DNA of 64,000 nt from Pseudomonas massiliensis (GTDB lineage: Bacteria; Pseudomonadota; Gammaproteobacteria; Pseudomonadales; Pseudomonadaceae): contig NZ_CCYK01000005.1 in the NCBI RefSeq assembly GCF_000826105.1, forward strand, positions 372,001-436,000, in the 5' to 3' direction. Below the pieces are notes generated by a model, which made no database searches, was not told the origin of the DNA, and saw only the letters and a program-made list of their open reading frames with translations. Shown here one piece after another: positions 20,713 through 30,365 of this stretch. Numbering within the stretch: the stretch's first letter is position 1; each line of letters begins with the position of its first letter. A program made the translations under genes and the position numbers.

Positions 20713-22821
20713 TTGCCAGGCATAGACGTTCTCGCCGAGCGCTTGTCGACCTATCTCGGTCAGGACCAGGTCAACCTGGTCCGCCGGGCCTACTATTACG
20801 CCGAACAGGCCCATGACGGCCAACGCCGCCGCAGCGGCGAACCCTATGTGACCCACCCCTTGGCGGTGGCGAACATCCTCGCCGACATGCACATGGACCA
20901 TCAGAGCCTGATGGCGGCCATGCTGCATGACGTCATCGAAGATACCGGCATCGCCAAGGAAGCGCTCTGCGCGCAGTTCGGCGAAACCGTGGCCGAACTG
21001 GTCGATGGTGTCAGCAAGCTGACCCAGATGAACTTCGAGACCAAGGCCGAAGCCCAGGCGGAAAACTTCCAGAAAATGGCGATGGCCATGGCTCGCGACA
21101 TTCGCGTGATCCTGGTCAAGCTGGCCGACCGGCTGCACAACATGCGCACCCTGGAAGTGCTCTCCGGCGAAAAGCGGCGCCGCATCGCCAAGGAAACCCT
21201 CGAAATCTACGCGCCCATCGCCAACCGCCTTGGCATGCACAACGTGCGCGTGGAATTCGAAGACCTGGGTTTCAAGGCCATGCACCCCATGCGCTCCGAA
21301 CGCATCCACCAGGCCGTCAAGCGCGCCCGCGGAAATCGCAAGGAGCTGGTGGCCAAGATCGAGCACTCGCTGGCCAACTGCCTGGCCGTGGACGGTATCG
21401 AAGGAGACGTGAGCGGCCGTCAGAAGCACCTTTACGGCATCTACAAGAAGATGCGCGGCAAGCGCCGCGCCTTCAACGAGATCATGGATGTCTATGCCTT
21501 CCGCATCGTAGTGGACAAGGTGGACACCTGCTACCGCGTGCTGGGTGCCGTTCATAACCTGTACAAGCCCCTGCCGGGACGCTTCAAGGATTACATCGCC
21601 ATCCCCAAGGCCAATGGCTACCAATCCCTGCATACGACGCTGTTCGGCATGCATGGCGTGCCGATCGAGATCCAGATCCGCACCCGGGAAATGGAAGAAA
21701 TGGCCAACAACGGCATCGCCGCCCATTGGCTGTACAAGTCCAATAACGATGAGCTGCCCAAGGGCACCCATGCGCGCGCGCGCCAATGGGTCAAGGGCGT
21801 GCTGGAACTCCAGCAGCGGGCCGGCAACTCGCTGGAGTTCATCGAAAGCGTCAAGATCGACCTCTTCCCGGACGAGGTCTACGTATTTACCCCCAAGGGC
21901 AAGATCATGGAACTGCCCAAGGGGTCGACGGCGGTGGACTTCGCCTATGCCGTACATACCGACGTGGGCAACAGCTGCATCGCCTGCCGCATCAACCGGC
22001 GCCTGGCCCCGCTGTCCGAGCCTTTGCAAAGCGGCTCCACGGTAGAAATCGTCAGCGCGCCAGGGGCTCGCCCCAATCCGGCCTGGCTGAACTTCGTGGT
22101 GACGGGCAAGGCTCGCACTCACATTCGTCACGCGCTCAAGCTGCAACGCCGTTCGGAATCGGTGAGTCTGGGCGAGCGCCTGCTGAACAAGGTGCTCAAC
22201 AGCTTCGATGCCTCCCTGGACCTGATTCCCGCGGAACGTATCCAGCACCTGCTGGCCGAATATCGCCTGGAAGTCATCGAAGACCTGCTCGAGGACATCG
22301 GGCTCGGCAACCGCATGGCCTACGTGGTCGCCCGGCGCATGCTGGCTTCCGAAGGCGAGGCTTCGCCCAGCCATGAAAGCCCCTTGGCGATTCGGGGCAC
22401 AGAGGGCCTGGTGCTCAGCTACGCCAAGTGCTGCACCCCTATTCCCGGCGATCCGATCGTGGGCCATCTCTCGGCGGGCAAGGGCATGGTGGTGCATCTG
22501 GAAAGCTGCCGAAACATCAGCGAAGTACGCCATAACCCCGAGAAGTGCATCCAGCTGGCCTGGGCCAAGGACGTGAGCGGTGAATTCAATGTCGAGCTGC
22601 GCATCGAACTGGAACATCAGCGCGGCTTGATCGCCCTGTTGGCCAGCAGCGTCAACGCCGCCGATGGCAACATCGAGAAAATCAGCATGGACGAGCGGGA
22701 CGGCCGAACCAGCGTCGTGCACCTGGTGGTGAGCGTACATGACCGCATCCATCTGGCTCGTGTCATCCGCAAGCTGCGAGCCCTCAACGGGGTCATACGA
22801 ATTACGCGCATGCGGGCCTAG
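20713..22821 (+). CDS. spoT: Bifunctional (p)ppGpp synthetase/hydrolase SpoT
   Basis: 702 residues. An HD hydrolase domain comes first (HDVIEDTGI near residue 75), followed by the synthetase domain (YGIYKKMRGKRRAF, FKDYIAIPKANGYQSLHT). Then come the TGS domain (VYVFTPKGKIMELPKGST), a conserved-cysteine/zinc-finger region (AKCCTPIPGD) and a C-terminal ACT domain. It balances ppGpp in response to starvation. The start codon is TTG, supported by a perfect AGGAGG seven bases upstream and by the family N-terminus MPGIDVLAERLS. Confidence 0.96.
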   Translation: MPGIDVLAERLSTYLGQDQVNLVRRAYYYAEQAHDGQRRRSGEPYVTHPLAVANILADMHMDHQSLMAAMLHDVIEDTGIAKEALCAQFGETVAELVDGVSKLTQMNFETKAEAQAENFQKMAMAMARDIRVILVKLADRLHNMRTLEVLSGEKRRRIAKETLEIYAPIANRLGMHNVRVEFEDLGFKAMHPMRSERIHQAVKRARGNRKELVAKIEHSLANCLAVDGIEGDVSGRQKHLYGIYKKMRGKRRAFNEIMDVYAFRIVVDKVDTCYRVLGAVHNLYKPLPGRFKDYIAIPKANGYQSLHTTLFGMHGVPIEIQIRTREMEEMANNGIAAHWLYKSNNDELPKGTHARARQWVKGVLELQQRAGNSLEFIESVKIDLFPDEVYVFTPKGKIMELPKGSTAVDFAYAVHTDVGNSCIACRINRRLAPLSEPLQSGSTVEIVSAPGARPNPAWLNFVVTGKARTHIRHALKLQRRSESVSLGERLLNKVLNSFDASLDLIPAERIQHLLAEYRLEVIEDLLEDIGLGNRMAYVVARRMLASEGEASPSHESPLAIRGTEGLVLSYAKCCTPIPGDPIVGHLSAGKGMVVHLESCRNISEVRHNPEKCIQLAWAKDVSGEFNVELRIELEHQRGLIALLASSVNAADGNIEKISMDERDGRTSVVHLVVSVHDRIHLARVIRKLRALNGVIRITRMRA

Positions 22822-22866
22822 GCTGACGGTTCGCGGCGCACCGGCTAATACAACAAGGAGTTTGCA

Positions 22867-23247
22867 ATGACCAAGAGCGTTATCCACAGCGACAAGGCTC
22901 CCGCCGCCATCGGGACCTACTCCCAAGCTATCAAGGCGGGCAACACCGTCTACATGTCGGGGCAGATTCCGCTCGATCCAGCCACCATGGAACTGGTCGA
23001 AGGCTTCGAGGCCCAGACCATCCAGGTGTTCGAAAACCTGAAATCGGTAGCCGAAGCCGCTGGCGGCTCCTTCAAGGATATCGTCAAGCTCAACATCTTC
23101 CTGACCGACCTGAGCAACTTTGCCACGGTCAACGAAATCATGGGCCGCTACTTCCAGCAGCCGTACCCAGCTCGCGCCGCCATTGGCGTGGCAGCCCTGC
23201 CCAAGGGTTCGCAGGTGGAAATGGACGCTATCCTGGTCCTGGAATGA
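22867..23247 (+). CDS. ridA: RidA/YjgF reactive imine deaminase
   Basis: 126 residues of the YjgF/YER057c/UK114 fold: [23 protein letters not shown], the catalytic-arginine segment [19 protein letters not shown] and terminal EMDAILVLE. It hydrolyses reactive 2-aminoacrylate-type imines from PLP enzymes. ACAACAAGGAG before the ATG contains the ribosome site and an imperfect AANAANAA-like run. It lies 45 bp downstream of spoT. Confidence 0.95.
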   Translation: MTKSVIHSDKAPAAIGTYSQAIKAGNTVYMSGQIPLDPATMELVEGFEAQTIQVFENLKSVAEAAGGSFKDIVKLNIFLTDLSNFATVNEIMGRYFQQPYPARAAIGVAALPKGSQVEMDAILVLE

Positions 23248-23298
23248 ACCCAACGGCGGGCCTTCGCTGGCTTGCCGCCTTTCGTGCAAGGACACCTC

Positions 23299-24030
23299 AT
23301 GCGCACCCTGTTCATGGCGATCCCTTTGCTGGCTGCGGTCATTTCGGGTTGCGCCAGTCACCCGGCCGATGCTGGCGGCGTCTGGGTCAATGAAAGCGCC
23401 ATCGAAGCTGCGGTCAAGGGCGGCAACCTGCGCCAGGCCCTCCTGGGCATGGGTCCCACCCTTGAATGGCAGATCGACGCGCAAGCCAACACAGCCACCG
23501 CCAGCAACGGCTTCGAAGTCGCCGAGGGTAGCCTGAGCGCTACCGGCAAGAATGCCTGGCAGGTAAGTTTCTACGGCAATGGCTCCGAAAGCCTGACCCT
23601 GGACGGGAAAACCCTGGTGCAAGCGGCCAGCGAGGCGGCCGCCGAACAGCATTTCGAACGCAGCGATGCAGGCCTCCCCACCCTGGCGCCCGGAGGGCGC
23701 TTCGAACAACGCCTGTACGAAGCCTACATGGGCGGCGACTGGAAGATCGTCGAGGGCGACGGCGTTGGGGCCGAAGTGCGGTTCCTGCCCGACGGCCGAG
23801 TAGAGGGCCTGCGCGGCATGGATCGCTACGCCCTTTGCCTGGGGGGTGACTGCGCGGCCATGAGCGGTGCCTTCGACAGTATATGGCTGCAAAGCGGCGC
23901 GCAGGGTAACGCCTATATCCTGCAGCATGATGACGACCAGTTGGAGATCTTCCAGGCGGTCAACCAGGCAGCTGTCGATGAAATGCCCAGCCTGCGCCCC
24001 GGGGCAGTGGTGTGGCGCTTGCAGCGCTAA
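23299..24030 (+). CDS. Putative lipoprotein of unknown function
   Basis: 243 residues. The ATG at 23299 has AAGG seven bases before it and gives a lipoprotein signal, MRTLFMAIPLLAAVISGC, with the acylated cysteine at 18. The rest is soluble and likely periplasmic, with repeated beta-like segments (GRFEQRLYEAYMGGDWKIV, GAEVRFLPDGRVEGLRGMD), two cysteines that could pair (CLGGDC) and a C-terminal VVWRLQR. I do not recognise a named family; it may be lipocalin/META-like. It stands 51 bp after ridA. Confidence 0.8.
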   Translation: MRTLFMAIPLLAAVISGCASHPADAGGVWVNESAIEAAVKGGNLRQALLGMGPTLEWQIDAQANTATASNGFEVAEGSLSATGKNAWQVSFYGNGSESLTLDGKTLVQAASEAAAEQHFERSDAGLPTLAPGGRFEQRLYEAYMGGDWKIVEGDGVGAEVRFLPDGRVEGLRGMDRYALCLGGDCAAMSGAFDSIWLQSGAQGNAYILQHDDDQLEIFQAVNQAAVDEMPSLRPGAVVWRLQR

Positions 24031-24067
24031 AGGTTGGCCAGCCCGGCACCCGGGCTATGGCAATGGG

Positions 24068-24928
24068 TCATGTAGCCTCAGCGCCCAGCAATGCGGCATA
24101 GCCCTCCCGGTAGGTTGGAAAACGTGGCGCCCAGCCGGTGGCTCTGGCGGCCGCGTTGCTGCAACGTTTACTACCTGTGCGACGCAGCGGCGCCTCCAGG
24201 CAGGGCGCAGTTACGCCCATGCGCTGCCGAAGCCAATCCAGCACTTCATGCAATGGAGCCGGGTCGTCGTCCACTCCAAGGTAACAGTCCCCCAGGACTG
24301 CGCCGGTCCAGTCCTGCTCAAGCAAGTGAGCCATCAGCCCGGCGGCATCGTCGGCGTGTATACGATTACCGTATTGCGGCGCTTGCCCCGAGGCGCGATA
24401 GCCTTGCCGGGCCTGGTTGAGCAAGCGCTCCCGACCCGGCCCATAGATACCGGTCAGGCGCACCACCGTGGCGGGAACCGGGGTCGAAGCCGCCAGCTTT
24501 TCAGCTTCGAGCATCACTTGGCCGGCATAGCCGGTCGGCACAGTGGGCGAGGTTTCGTCGACCCACTCCCCTTCGGTCTGCCCATAGACGCTGCTACTCG
24601 AAATGAACAGTAAGCGTCGGGGCACTTGCTGGCGCTCGCCGAGCCAACCCAGTACATGCTCCAGCCCCTGAACATAGGCGCGACGGTAACCGGCCTCATC
24701 GTGCTGGTCTGCCGCTACCGCATATACCAGGTAGTCCACAGGCTCACTGGGCCATTGGGAAGGGCACGCGGCCTCATTGAAATCCGCCTGCAGCCCTGGC
24801 AGCCCCTGGGGTAGCCGCGCCGGGTCACGACGTATCCCCGTGACGTCCCAGCTCAACGCCTTCAACCGCACCGCCAGGCGCGTACCGATGTCTCCGCAAC
24901 CCGCGATCATTACCTTGGGTACTGCCAT
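24068..24928 (-). CDS. NAD-dependent epimerase/dehydratase family protein (YeeZ-like SDR)
   Basis: 286 residues of an extended-SDR fold: nucleotide-binding MAVPKVMIAGCGDIGTRLA (GxGxxG-like), LLFISSSSVYGQTEGEWVDE and VVRLTGIYGPGR. The YxxxK catalytic pair is replaced or shifted (YAGQVMLEAEK), as in YeeZ-type proteins, so activity is uncertain. GAGGG precedes the ATG at 24928; the longer frame to 24982 lacks support. It is divergent from exbB. Confidence 0.87.
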   Translation of the reverse strand: MAVPKVMIAGCGDIGTRLAVRLKALSWDVTGIRRDPARLPQGLPGLQADFNEAACPSQWPSEPVDYLVYAVAADQHDEAGYRRAYVQGLEHVLGWLGERQQVPRRLLFISSSSVYGQTEGEWVDETSPTVPTGYAGQVMLEAEKLAASTPVPATVVRLTGIYGPGRERLLNQARQGYRASGQAPQYGNRIHADDAAGLMAHLLEQDWTGAVLGDCYLGVDDDPAPLHEVLDWLRQRMGVTAPCLEAPLRRTGSKRCSNAAARATGWAPRFPTYREGYAALLGAEAT

Positions 24929-24990
24929 AAAGCCCTCTACCGCGACGCCGAGCGCGCCTGCCCTGTGAAATTTCCGACGCAATTGCTTCT

Positions 24991-25009
24991 GCTATTAAGA
25001 ATTACTTGC
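24991..25009 (+). promoter_or_regulatory. Candidate Fur box upstream of exbB-exbD-tonB
   Basis: The 19-mer starting GCTATTAAGAATTACTTGC agrees with the Fur consensus (GATAATGATAATCATTATC) at 11 of 19 positions. It lies 77 bp before exbB in an AT-rich patch. Iron control of tonB systems is well known, which makes the site plausible but not proven. Confidence 0.35.
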
Positions 25010-25085
25010 AATAATGAGGCACCCTTTGTCCCGGCGTCCATCAGCCTGCATGGACCGCCACCTTCCTAAATCAGGTTCGGCCAGC

Positions 25086-26033
25086 ATGAATGTCATCTCG
25101 CTTCCCGTTTCGCTTCGCACACTTCGCTTTGCGCCACGCGCCTGGTGCGCTCTCGCCGCACTGCTGTTGAGCCTGGCGGCACCGGCCAGCTTCGCCGATA
25201 ACGTGGCCGCCACGCAAACCCCGGCCACCGCCGCCTCCGTACCGGCCAACGGCCCCATGGACTCCACCGTGCCCCCTCCGGTGGTGGCTGAAGACGCCCC
25301 GGCCATTGAAGACCCAGCCCTGAATCTCGGCCATGACCTGTCCCCGTGGGGCATGTACCAGAACGCCGATGTGGTGGTGAAAGCGGTCATGATCGGCCTG
25401 GCGATCGCGTCCATCCTCACTTGGACGCTCTGGATCGCCAAGGGGCTGGAAGTGCTTGGCGCCAAGCGCCGTCTGCGCCGGGAAATCCAGATCCTCAAGC
25501 AGGCCACCACCCTGCGCGCGGCTGGCGAGGCGACCAACCAGCCCGGCACCCTGGCTCACTCGCTGGTGCAGGACGCCATGGAAGAACTGCGGCTATCGGC
25601 CAGTGCACGGGACAAGGACGGTATCAAGGAACGTGTCAGTTTCCGCCTCGAGCGCCTGGTAGCAGCCTGCGGCCGCAAAATGAGCGCTGGCACAGGCGTG
25701 CTCGCGACCATCGGCTCCACCGCCCCCTTCGTGGGTCTGTTCGGTACGGTATGGGGCATCATGAACAGCTTCATCGGCATCGCCAAGACCCAGACCACCA
25801 ACCTGGCGGTCGTGGCCCCCGGCATCGCCGAAGCCTTGCTGGCTACCGCTCTGGGGCTGGTAGCGGCCATTCCCGCCGTGGTCATCTATAACGTGTTCGC
25901 ACGCTCCATTACCGGCTATAAGGCCCAGGTCGCCGATGCCAGCGCCGAGGTGCTGCTGCTGGTCAGCCGTGACCTGGATCACCAGCCAGCCGAGCGTGGC
26001 AACCAGCCTCACCCCATGGTCAAAGTAGGTTGA
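25086..26033 (+). CDS. exbB: TonB-system energizer ExbB
   Basis: 315 residues, the long Pseudomonas-type ExbB with an N-terminal signal peptide ([16 protein letters not shown]) and a periplasmic Ala/Pro-rich stretch. The usual three-helix proton-channel core follows: [20 protein letters not shown], then [20 protein letters not shown] and the final helix with [20 protein letters not shown]. ExbB and ExbD use the proton motive force to drive TonB. The ATG at 25086 is preferred over longer starts at 25014 or 25050, but all have weak ribosome sites. exbD begins 3 bp after its stop. Confidence 0.93.
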   Translation: MNVISLPVSLRTLRFAPRAWCALAALLLSLAAPASFADNVAATQTPATAASVPANGPMDSTVPPPVVAEDAPAIEDPALNLGHDLSPWGMYQNADVVVKAVMIGLAIASILTWTLWIAKGLEVLGAKRRLRREIQILKQATTLRAAGEATNQPGTLAHSLVQDAMEELRLSASARDKDGIKERVSFRLERLVAACGRKMSAGTGVLATIGSTAPFVGLFGTVWGIMNSFIGIAKTQTTNLAVVAPGIAEALLATALGLVAAIPAVVIYNVFARSITGYKAQVADASAEVLLLVSRDLDHQPAERGNQPHPMVKVG

Positions 26034-26036
26034 GCC

Positions 26037-26462
26037 ATGGGCCTGCATCTTAAGGAAGGCGCTGACGAGCTCGCCGAAAACCACGAAATCAACGTGACGC
26101 CGTTCATTGACGTCATGCTGGTTCTGCTCATCATCTTCATGGTGGCTGCTCCTCTGGCAACGGTGGACATAAAAGTGGACCTGCCCGCCTCCACGGCCAA
26201 GCCGGCACCGCGGCCGGAGAAGCCGGTGTTTCTCAGCGTCAAGGCGGACAAAGGCCTGTACCTGGGCGATGACGCCGTGGATCGCGCTTCCCTGGGCCAG
26301 GCCCTGGACGCGCGTACCCATGGCAAGAAAGACACCACTATCTTCTTCCAGGCTGACAAAGGCGTGGACTACGGCGACCTGATGGAAGTGATGGATGCCC
26401 TGCGCGGCGCTGGCTATCTGAAGGTCGGCCTGGTAGGTCTCGAGACGGCAGGCAAGCAATGA
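26037..26462 (+). CDS. exbD: TonB-system energizer ExbD
   Basis: 141 residues: a single N-terminal transmembrane helix with the proton-carrying aspartate (INVTPFIDVMLVLLIIFMVA) and a periplasmic domain. It works with ExbB and TonB. The stop overlaps the tonB start (ATGA at 26459-26462), showing translational coupling. Confidence 0.96.
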   Translation: MGLHLKEGADELAENHEINVTPFIDVMLVLLIIFMVAAPLATVDIKVDLPASTAKPAPRPEKPVFLSVKADKGLYLGDDAVDRASLGQALDARTHGKKDTTIFFQADKGVDYGDLMEVMDALRGAGYLKVGLVGLETAGKQ

Positions 26463-27190
26463 TCGCAGCCAGCCGTCCCCTGCCGAGCTTCGCGCGCTAT
26501 GGCGGCAGCCTCGCTTTCGTGCTTGCGCTCCACGCCATCGCCATTGTGCTGGCACTGAATTGGTCGTCCGCTTCTTCACCGCCTCCGGCGCCGCCACCCG
26601 CCATGATGATGGAGCTGGCTCCCCTGCCCGAGCCCGAGCCTGTTCCGCCGCCACCGGTGGTGCAGCCGCCGCGCCCAGTGGAAGAGCCGCCGATGCCTAA
26701 GGTGGTCGAGGCGCCAAAGCCGGTGATAGAGCTACCCAAGCCTAAGCCCAAGCCAAAACCGCAACCCAAGCCGCAGCCCAAGCCAGAGCCCCCGAAAGAG
26801 GTTCCGGTGGAGCAGCCTGCGCCGGCCCCCGCAGCCGCGCCGGCCAAGGCTCCACCCGCGCCACCGCAGCCACCTGCCCCGCCGGTGAGCCAGGCGCCCA
26901 AGTGGGAAAGCGAAGTCATGGGCCGTCTGGGCCGCTTCAAGGAGTATCCGCCCCAGGCCCGTAGCCGAGGAACCGAGGGTCAGGTAGTGGTAGCGTTTAC
27001 GCTCGATAGTCAAGGACGTGTGCTCGATGCCAGCGTGGTAAGCAGTTCGGGCAGCAGCCTGTTGGACCGCGCGGCCCTGCGCGCCGTCAACCGGGCGCAA
27101 CCCTTGCCTGCTCCGCCCGCCGAAAGGCTGGTCAACGGAACGGTGAATCTGCGCGCACCTTTCACGTTCAACCTGACGCGGGATCGTTAA
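26459..27190 (+). CDS. tonB: Energy transducer TonB
   Basis: 243 residues: an N-terminal anchor with SLAFVLALHAIAIVLAL, then a long Pro/Glu/Lys-rich periplasmic spacer (about 40-145, with alternating KP and PQPKP units). A C-terminal TonB domain follows (KEYPPQARSRGTEGQVVVAF, LDRAALRAVNRAQPLPAPP). It transmits energy to outer-membrane siderophore and vitamin receptors. Third gene of exbB-exbD-tonB. Confidence 0.95.
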   Translation: MIAASRPLPSFARYGGSLAFVLALHAIAIVLALNWSSASSPPPAPPPAMMMELAPLPEPEPVPPPPVVQPPRPVEEPPMPKVVEAPKPVIELPKPKPKPKPQPKPQPKPEPPKEVPVEQPAPAPAAAPAKAPPAPPQPPAPPVSQAPKWESEVMGRLGRFKEYPPQARSRGTEGQVVVAFTLDSQGRVLDASVVSSSGSSLLDRAALRAVNRAQPLPAPPAERLVNGTVNLRAPFTFNLTRDR

Positions 27191-27280
27191 GCAGGTTTTG
27201 ATACAAGGCAAAGAGTTCGATAACGTGCGTCTATCGACGGCAGCCGCTATGCTGGGGCCGCAATTTCATGGACGCCCGTT

Positions 27281-28216
27281 ATGACTCTTACAGAACTTCG
27301 CTATATCGTCACGCTTGCACAAGAGCAGCACTTCGGCCATGCCGCCGAACGCTGCCACGTCAGCCAGCCCACGCTGTCGGTCGGCGTGAAGAAGCTGGAA
27401 GACGAACTCGGCGTACTCATCTTCGAGCGTAGCAAGAGCGCGGTGCGCCTGACCCCGGTGGGCGAAAGCATCGTGGCCCAGGCGCAGAAGGTACTGGAGC
27501 AGGCCCAGGGTATCCGTGAACTGGCCCAGGCTGGCAAGAATCAGCTCACCGCGCCGCTCAAGGTCGGCGCCATCTACACGGTGGGCCCTTACCTCTTCCC
27601 GCACCTGATTCCGCAGCTGCATCGGGTAGCCCCGCAGATGCCGCTGTATATCGAAGAGAATTTCACCCATCTGCTGCGCGACAAACTGCGCAATGGTGAA
27701 CTGGACGCCGTCATCGTCGCCCTGCCTTTCAACGAAGCGGACGTCCTTACCCTGCCGCTCTACGACGAGCCGTTCCAGGTGCTGATGCCCAGCGACCATC
27801 CCTGGACGCGCAAGGACACCATCGATCCGGCGCTGCTCAACGACAAGAGCCTGTTGCTGCTGGGCGAAGGACATTGCTTCCGCGACCAGGTACTCGAGGC
27901 CTGCCCGACCCTGGGCAAGGGCGCCGAGGCCTCGCGGCATACCACGGTAGAGTCCAGCTCCCTTGAAACCATTCGCCACATGGTCGCTTCCGGCCTGGGC
28001 GTGTCGGTGCTGCCGCTCTCGGCGGTACATAGTCATCACTACGCGCCCGGGGTCATCGAGGTTCGCCCGATGACCGCGCCAGCGCCTTTCCGCACGGTCG
28101 CCATCGCCTGGCGCGCCAGCTTTCCCCGGCCGAAGGCCATCGAGATACTCGCCGACTCCATTCGGCTATGCTCCGTGGCCAAGGCGCCGGCAGCGACGGC
28201 CAAAGCAGCCGTATGA
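27281..28216 (+). CDS. oxyR: Hydrogen peroxide-sensing regulator OxyR
   Basis: 311 residues, LysR family. The N-terminal winged helix MTLTELRYIVTLAQEQHFG is followed by an effector domain with the redox cysteines at exactly the positions known from E. coli: C199 (GEGHCFRDQ) and C208 (LEACPTL). Disulfide formation activates peroxide-defence genes. It overlaps recG by the tetranucleotide ATGA, the common Pseudomonas oxyR-recG arrangement. Confidence 0.97.
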   Translation: MTLTELRYIVTLAQEQHFGHAAERCHVSQPTLSVGVKKLEDELGVLIFERSKSAVRLTPVGESIVAQAQKVLEQAQGIRELAQAGKNQLTAPLKVGAIYTVGPYLFPHLIPQLHRVAPQMPLYIEENFTHLLRDKLRNGELDAVIVALPFNEADVLTLPLYDEPFQVLMPSDHPWTRKDTIDPALLNDKSLLLLGEGHCFRDQVLEACPTLGKGAEASRHTTVESSSLETIRHMVASGLGVSVLPLSAVHSHHYAPGVIEVRPMTAPAPFRTVAIAWRASFPRPKAIEILADSIRLCSVAKAPAATAKAAV

Positions 28217-30288
28217 CCGAGCTGGCAGCCCTACCGGTCACGGCGCTCAAGGGCGTTGGCGAGGCAATGGCCGAAAAGCTGGCACGGGTAGGGCTCGAGA
28301 CCGTACAGGATGTGCTGTTCCACTTGCCCCTGCGTTACCAGGACCGCACTCGGGTAGTACCCATCGGCAGCCTCCGGCCAGGCCAGGACGCAGTCATCGA
28401 AGGCGTGGTCAGCGGGGCGGACATCGTCATGGGCAAGCGCCGCAGCCTGCTGGTGCGCCTTGGAGACGGCAGCGGCGTGCTCAGCCTGCGCTTCTACCAT
28501 TTCAGCAACGCCCAGAAGGAGGCGCTCAAGCGCGGCACTCACCTGCGCTGCTATGGCGAAGCCCGCCCCGGCGCTTCCGGGCTGGAAATCTACCACCCCG
28601 AATATCGTGCCCTGACCGGCGACGAGCCGGCGCCGGTGGAACAGACCCTGACCCCTATCTATCCGCTTACCGAAGGGCTGACCCAGCAGCGCCTGCGCCA
28701 GCTATGTCTGCAAAGCCTTTCCCTGCTGGGGCCACGCAGCCTGCCGGACTGGCTACCCGAACCACTGGCGCAGGAGCATCGGCTCGGCCCGCTGGACCAG
28801 GCCATCCGCTACCTGCACCAGCCTCCGGCCGATGCGGATGTCGAAGAGCTTGCCGAAGGTCACCACTGGGCACAGCAACGGCTCATCTTCGAAGAGCTGC
28901 TTACTCACCAGCTTTCACAGCAGCGTCTGCGCGAAAGCCTGCGCGCCCAGCAAGCGCCGCCGTTGCCACCGGCCCGAACGCTTCCGGCCCGATACCTGGC
29001 CAACCTGGGCTTCAGTCCGACCGGGGCGCAGCAGCGGGTAGGCGCGGAAATCAGCTACGACCTTAGCCAGAGCGCGCCCATGTTGCGTCTGGTCCAGGGC
29101 GACGTCGGCGCGGGCAAGACGGTAGTGGCCGCCTTGGCGGCCTTGCAGGCCATCGAGGCCGGCTACCAGGTGGCGCTGATGGCGCCCACGGAAATCCTTG
29201 CCGAGCAGCATTACCTCAACTTCCAGCGCTGGTTCGAGCCTCTTGGTATCGAAGTCGCCTGGCTGGCGGGCAAGCTCAAGGGCAAGGTCCGCCAGGCCGC
29301 GCTGGGGCGCATCGAAGCAGGCGCCCCCATGGTGGTCGGTACCCATGCGCTTTTCCAACCGGAAGTACGGTTCGCGCGCCTGGCACTGGCTATCATCGAC
29401 GAGCAGCACCGCTTCGGTGTGCAGCAGCGCCTGGCCTTGCGCCAGAAAGGCGTGGATGGCCGGCTCTGCCCGCATCAGCTGATCATGACGGCCACACCCA
29501 TTCCTCGAACCCTGGCGATGAGCGCCTACGCCGACCTGGATACCTCGGTCCTAGATGAGCTTCCGCCCGGACGTACCCCAGTCAATACCGTGCTGGTGGC
29601 CGACAGCAGGCGAATCGAGGTGATCGAGCGTGTCCGCGCGGCCTGCGCCGAGGGTCGCCAGGCCTATTGGGTGTGCACCCTGATCGAAGAATCCGAGGAG
29701 CTGACCTGCCAGGCGGCGCAGACCACCTTCGAGGAGCTGACCCTTGCCCTGGGCGAGCTTCGTGTAGGCCTTGTGCACGGACGCATGAAGCCTGCCGAAA
29801 AGGCCGAGGTCATGGCCAGGTTCAAGCAGGGCGAGTTGCAACTGCTGGTGGCCACCACCGTTATCGAAGTAGGCGTCGATGTGCCCAATGCCAGCCTGAT
29901 GATCATCGAGAACCCCGAGCGCCTGGGCCTGGCGCAGCTGCACCAGCTACGCGGGCGCGTTGGTCGCGGTAGTACCGCCAGTCACTGCGTGCTGTTGTAC
30001 CATCCTCCGTTATCGTTCATCGGCCGCGAGCGCCTGGGCATCATGCGGGAAACCAACGACGGATTCGTGATCGCCGAAAAGGATCTGGAGCTGCGCGGCC
30101 CCGGAGAAATGCTCGGTACACGGCAGACCGGCCTGCTACAGTTCAAGGTGGCGGATTTGATGCGCGACGCCCACTTGTTGCCCGCCGTGCGTGAAGCAGC
30201 CCAGCGATTGCTGGCCGAGTGGCCGGACCACGTTACACCCCTGCTGGAGCGCTGGCTTCGCCATGGACAGCAATTCGGCCAAGTGTAA
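28213..30288 (+). CDS. recG: ATP-dependent DNA helicase RecG
   Basis: 691 residues. An N-terminal wedge/OB domain (about 60-160) is followed by superfamily 2 helicase motifs: LVQGDVGAGKTVVA (I), MAPTEILAEQHY (Ia), IIDEQHRFGVQQR (II, DEQH), MTATPIPRTLAM (III) and TTVIEVGVDVPNA with QLRGRVGRG (V and VI). It remodels stalled forks and branched DNA. The start at 28213 overlaps the oxyR stop; the frame is open 15 codons further upstream without support. Confidence 0.97.
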   Translation: MTELAALPVTALKGVGEAMAEKLARVGLETVQDVLFHLPLRYQDRTRVVPIGSLRPGQDAVIEGVVSGADIVMGKRRSLLVRLGDGSGVLSLRFYHFSNAQKEALKRGTHLRCYGEARPGASGLEIYHPEYRALTGDEPAPVEQTLTPIYPLTEGLTQQRLRQLCLQSLSLLGPRSLPDWLPEPLAQEHRLGPLDQAIRYLHQPPADADVEELAEGHHWAQQRLIFEELLTHQLSQQRLRESLRAQQAPPLPPARTLPARYLANLGFSPTGAQQRVGAEISYDLSQSAPMLRLVQGDVGAGKTVVAALAALQAIEAGYQVALMAPTEILAEQHYLNFQRWFEPLGIEVAWLAGKLKGKVRQAALGRIEAGAPMVVGTHALFQPEVRFARLALAIIDEQHRFGVQQRLALRQKGVDGRLCPHQLIMTATPIPRTLAMSAYADLDTSVLDELPPGRTPVNTVLVADSRRIEVIERVRAACAEGRQAYWVCTLIEESEELTCQAAQTTFEELTLALGELRVGLVHGRMKPAEKAEVMARFKQGELQLLVATTVIEVGVDVPNASLMIIENPERLGLAQLHQLRGRVGRGSTASHCVLLYHPPLSFIGRERLGIMRETNDGFVIAEKDLELRGPGEMLGTRQTGLLQFKVADLMRDAHLLPAVREAAQRLLAEWPDHVTPLLERWLRHGQQFGQV

Positions 30289-30365
30289 AGGCCTTTTCAT
30301 TCAACCTGCCCGCGTAATTCCCTGAGATGGGTATACTGGCGCTTTGTAAACGTTCGGATACAGCC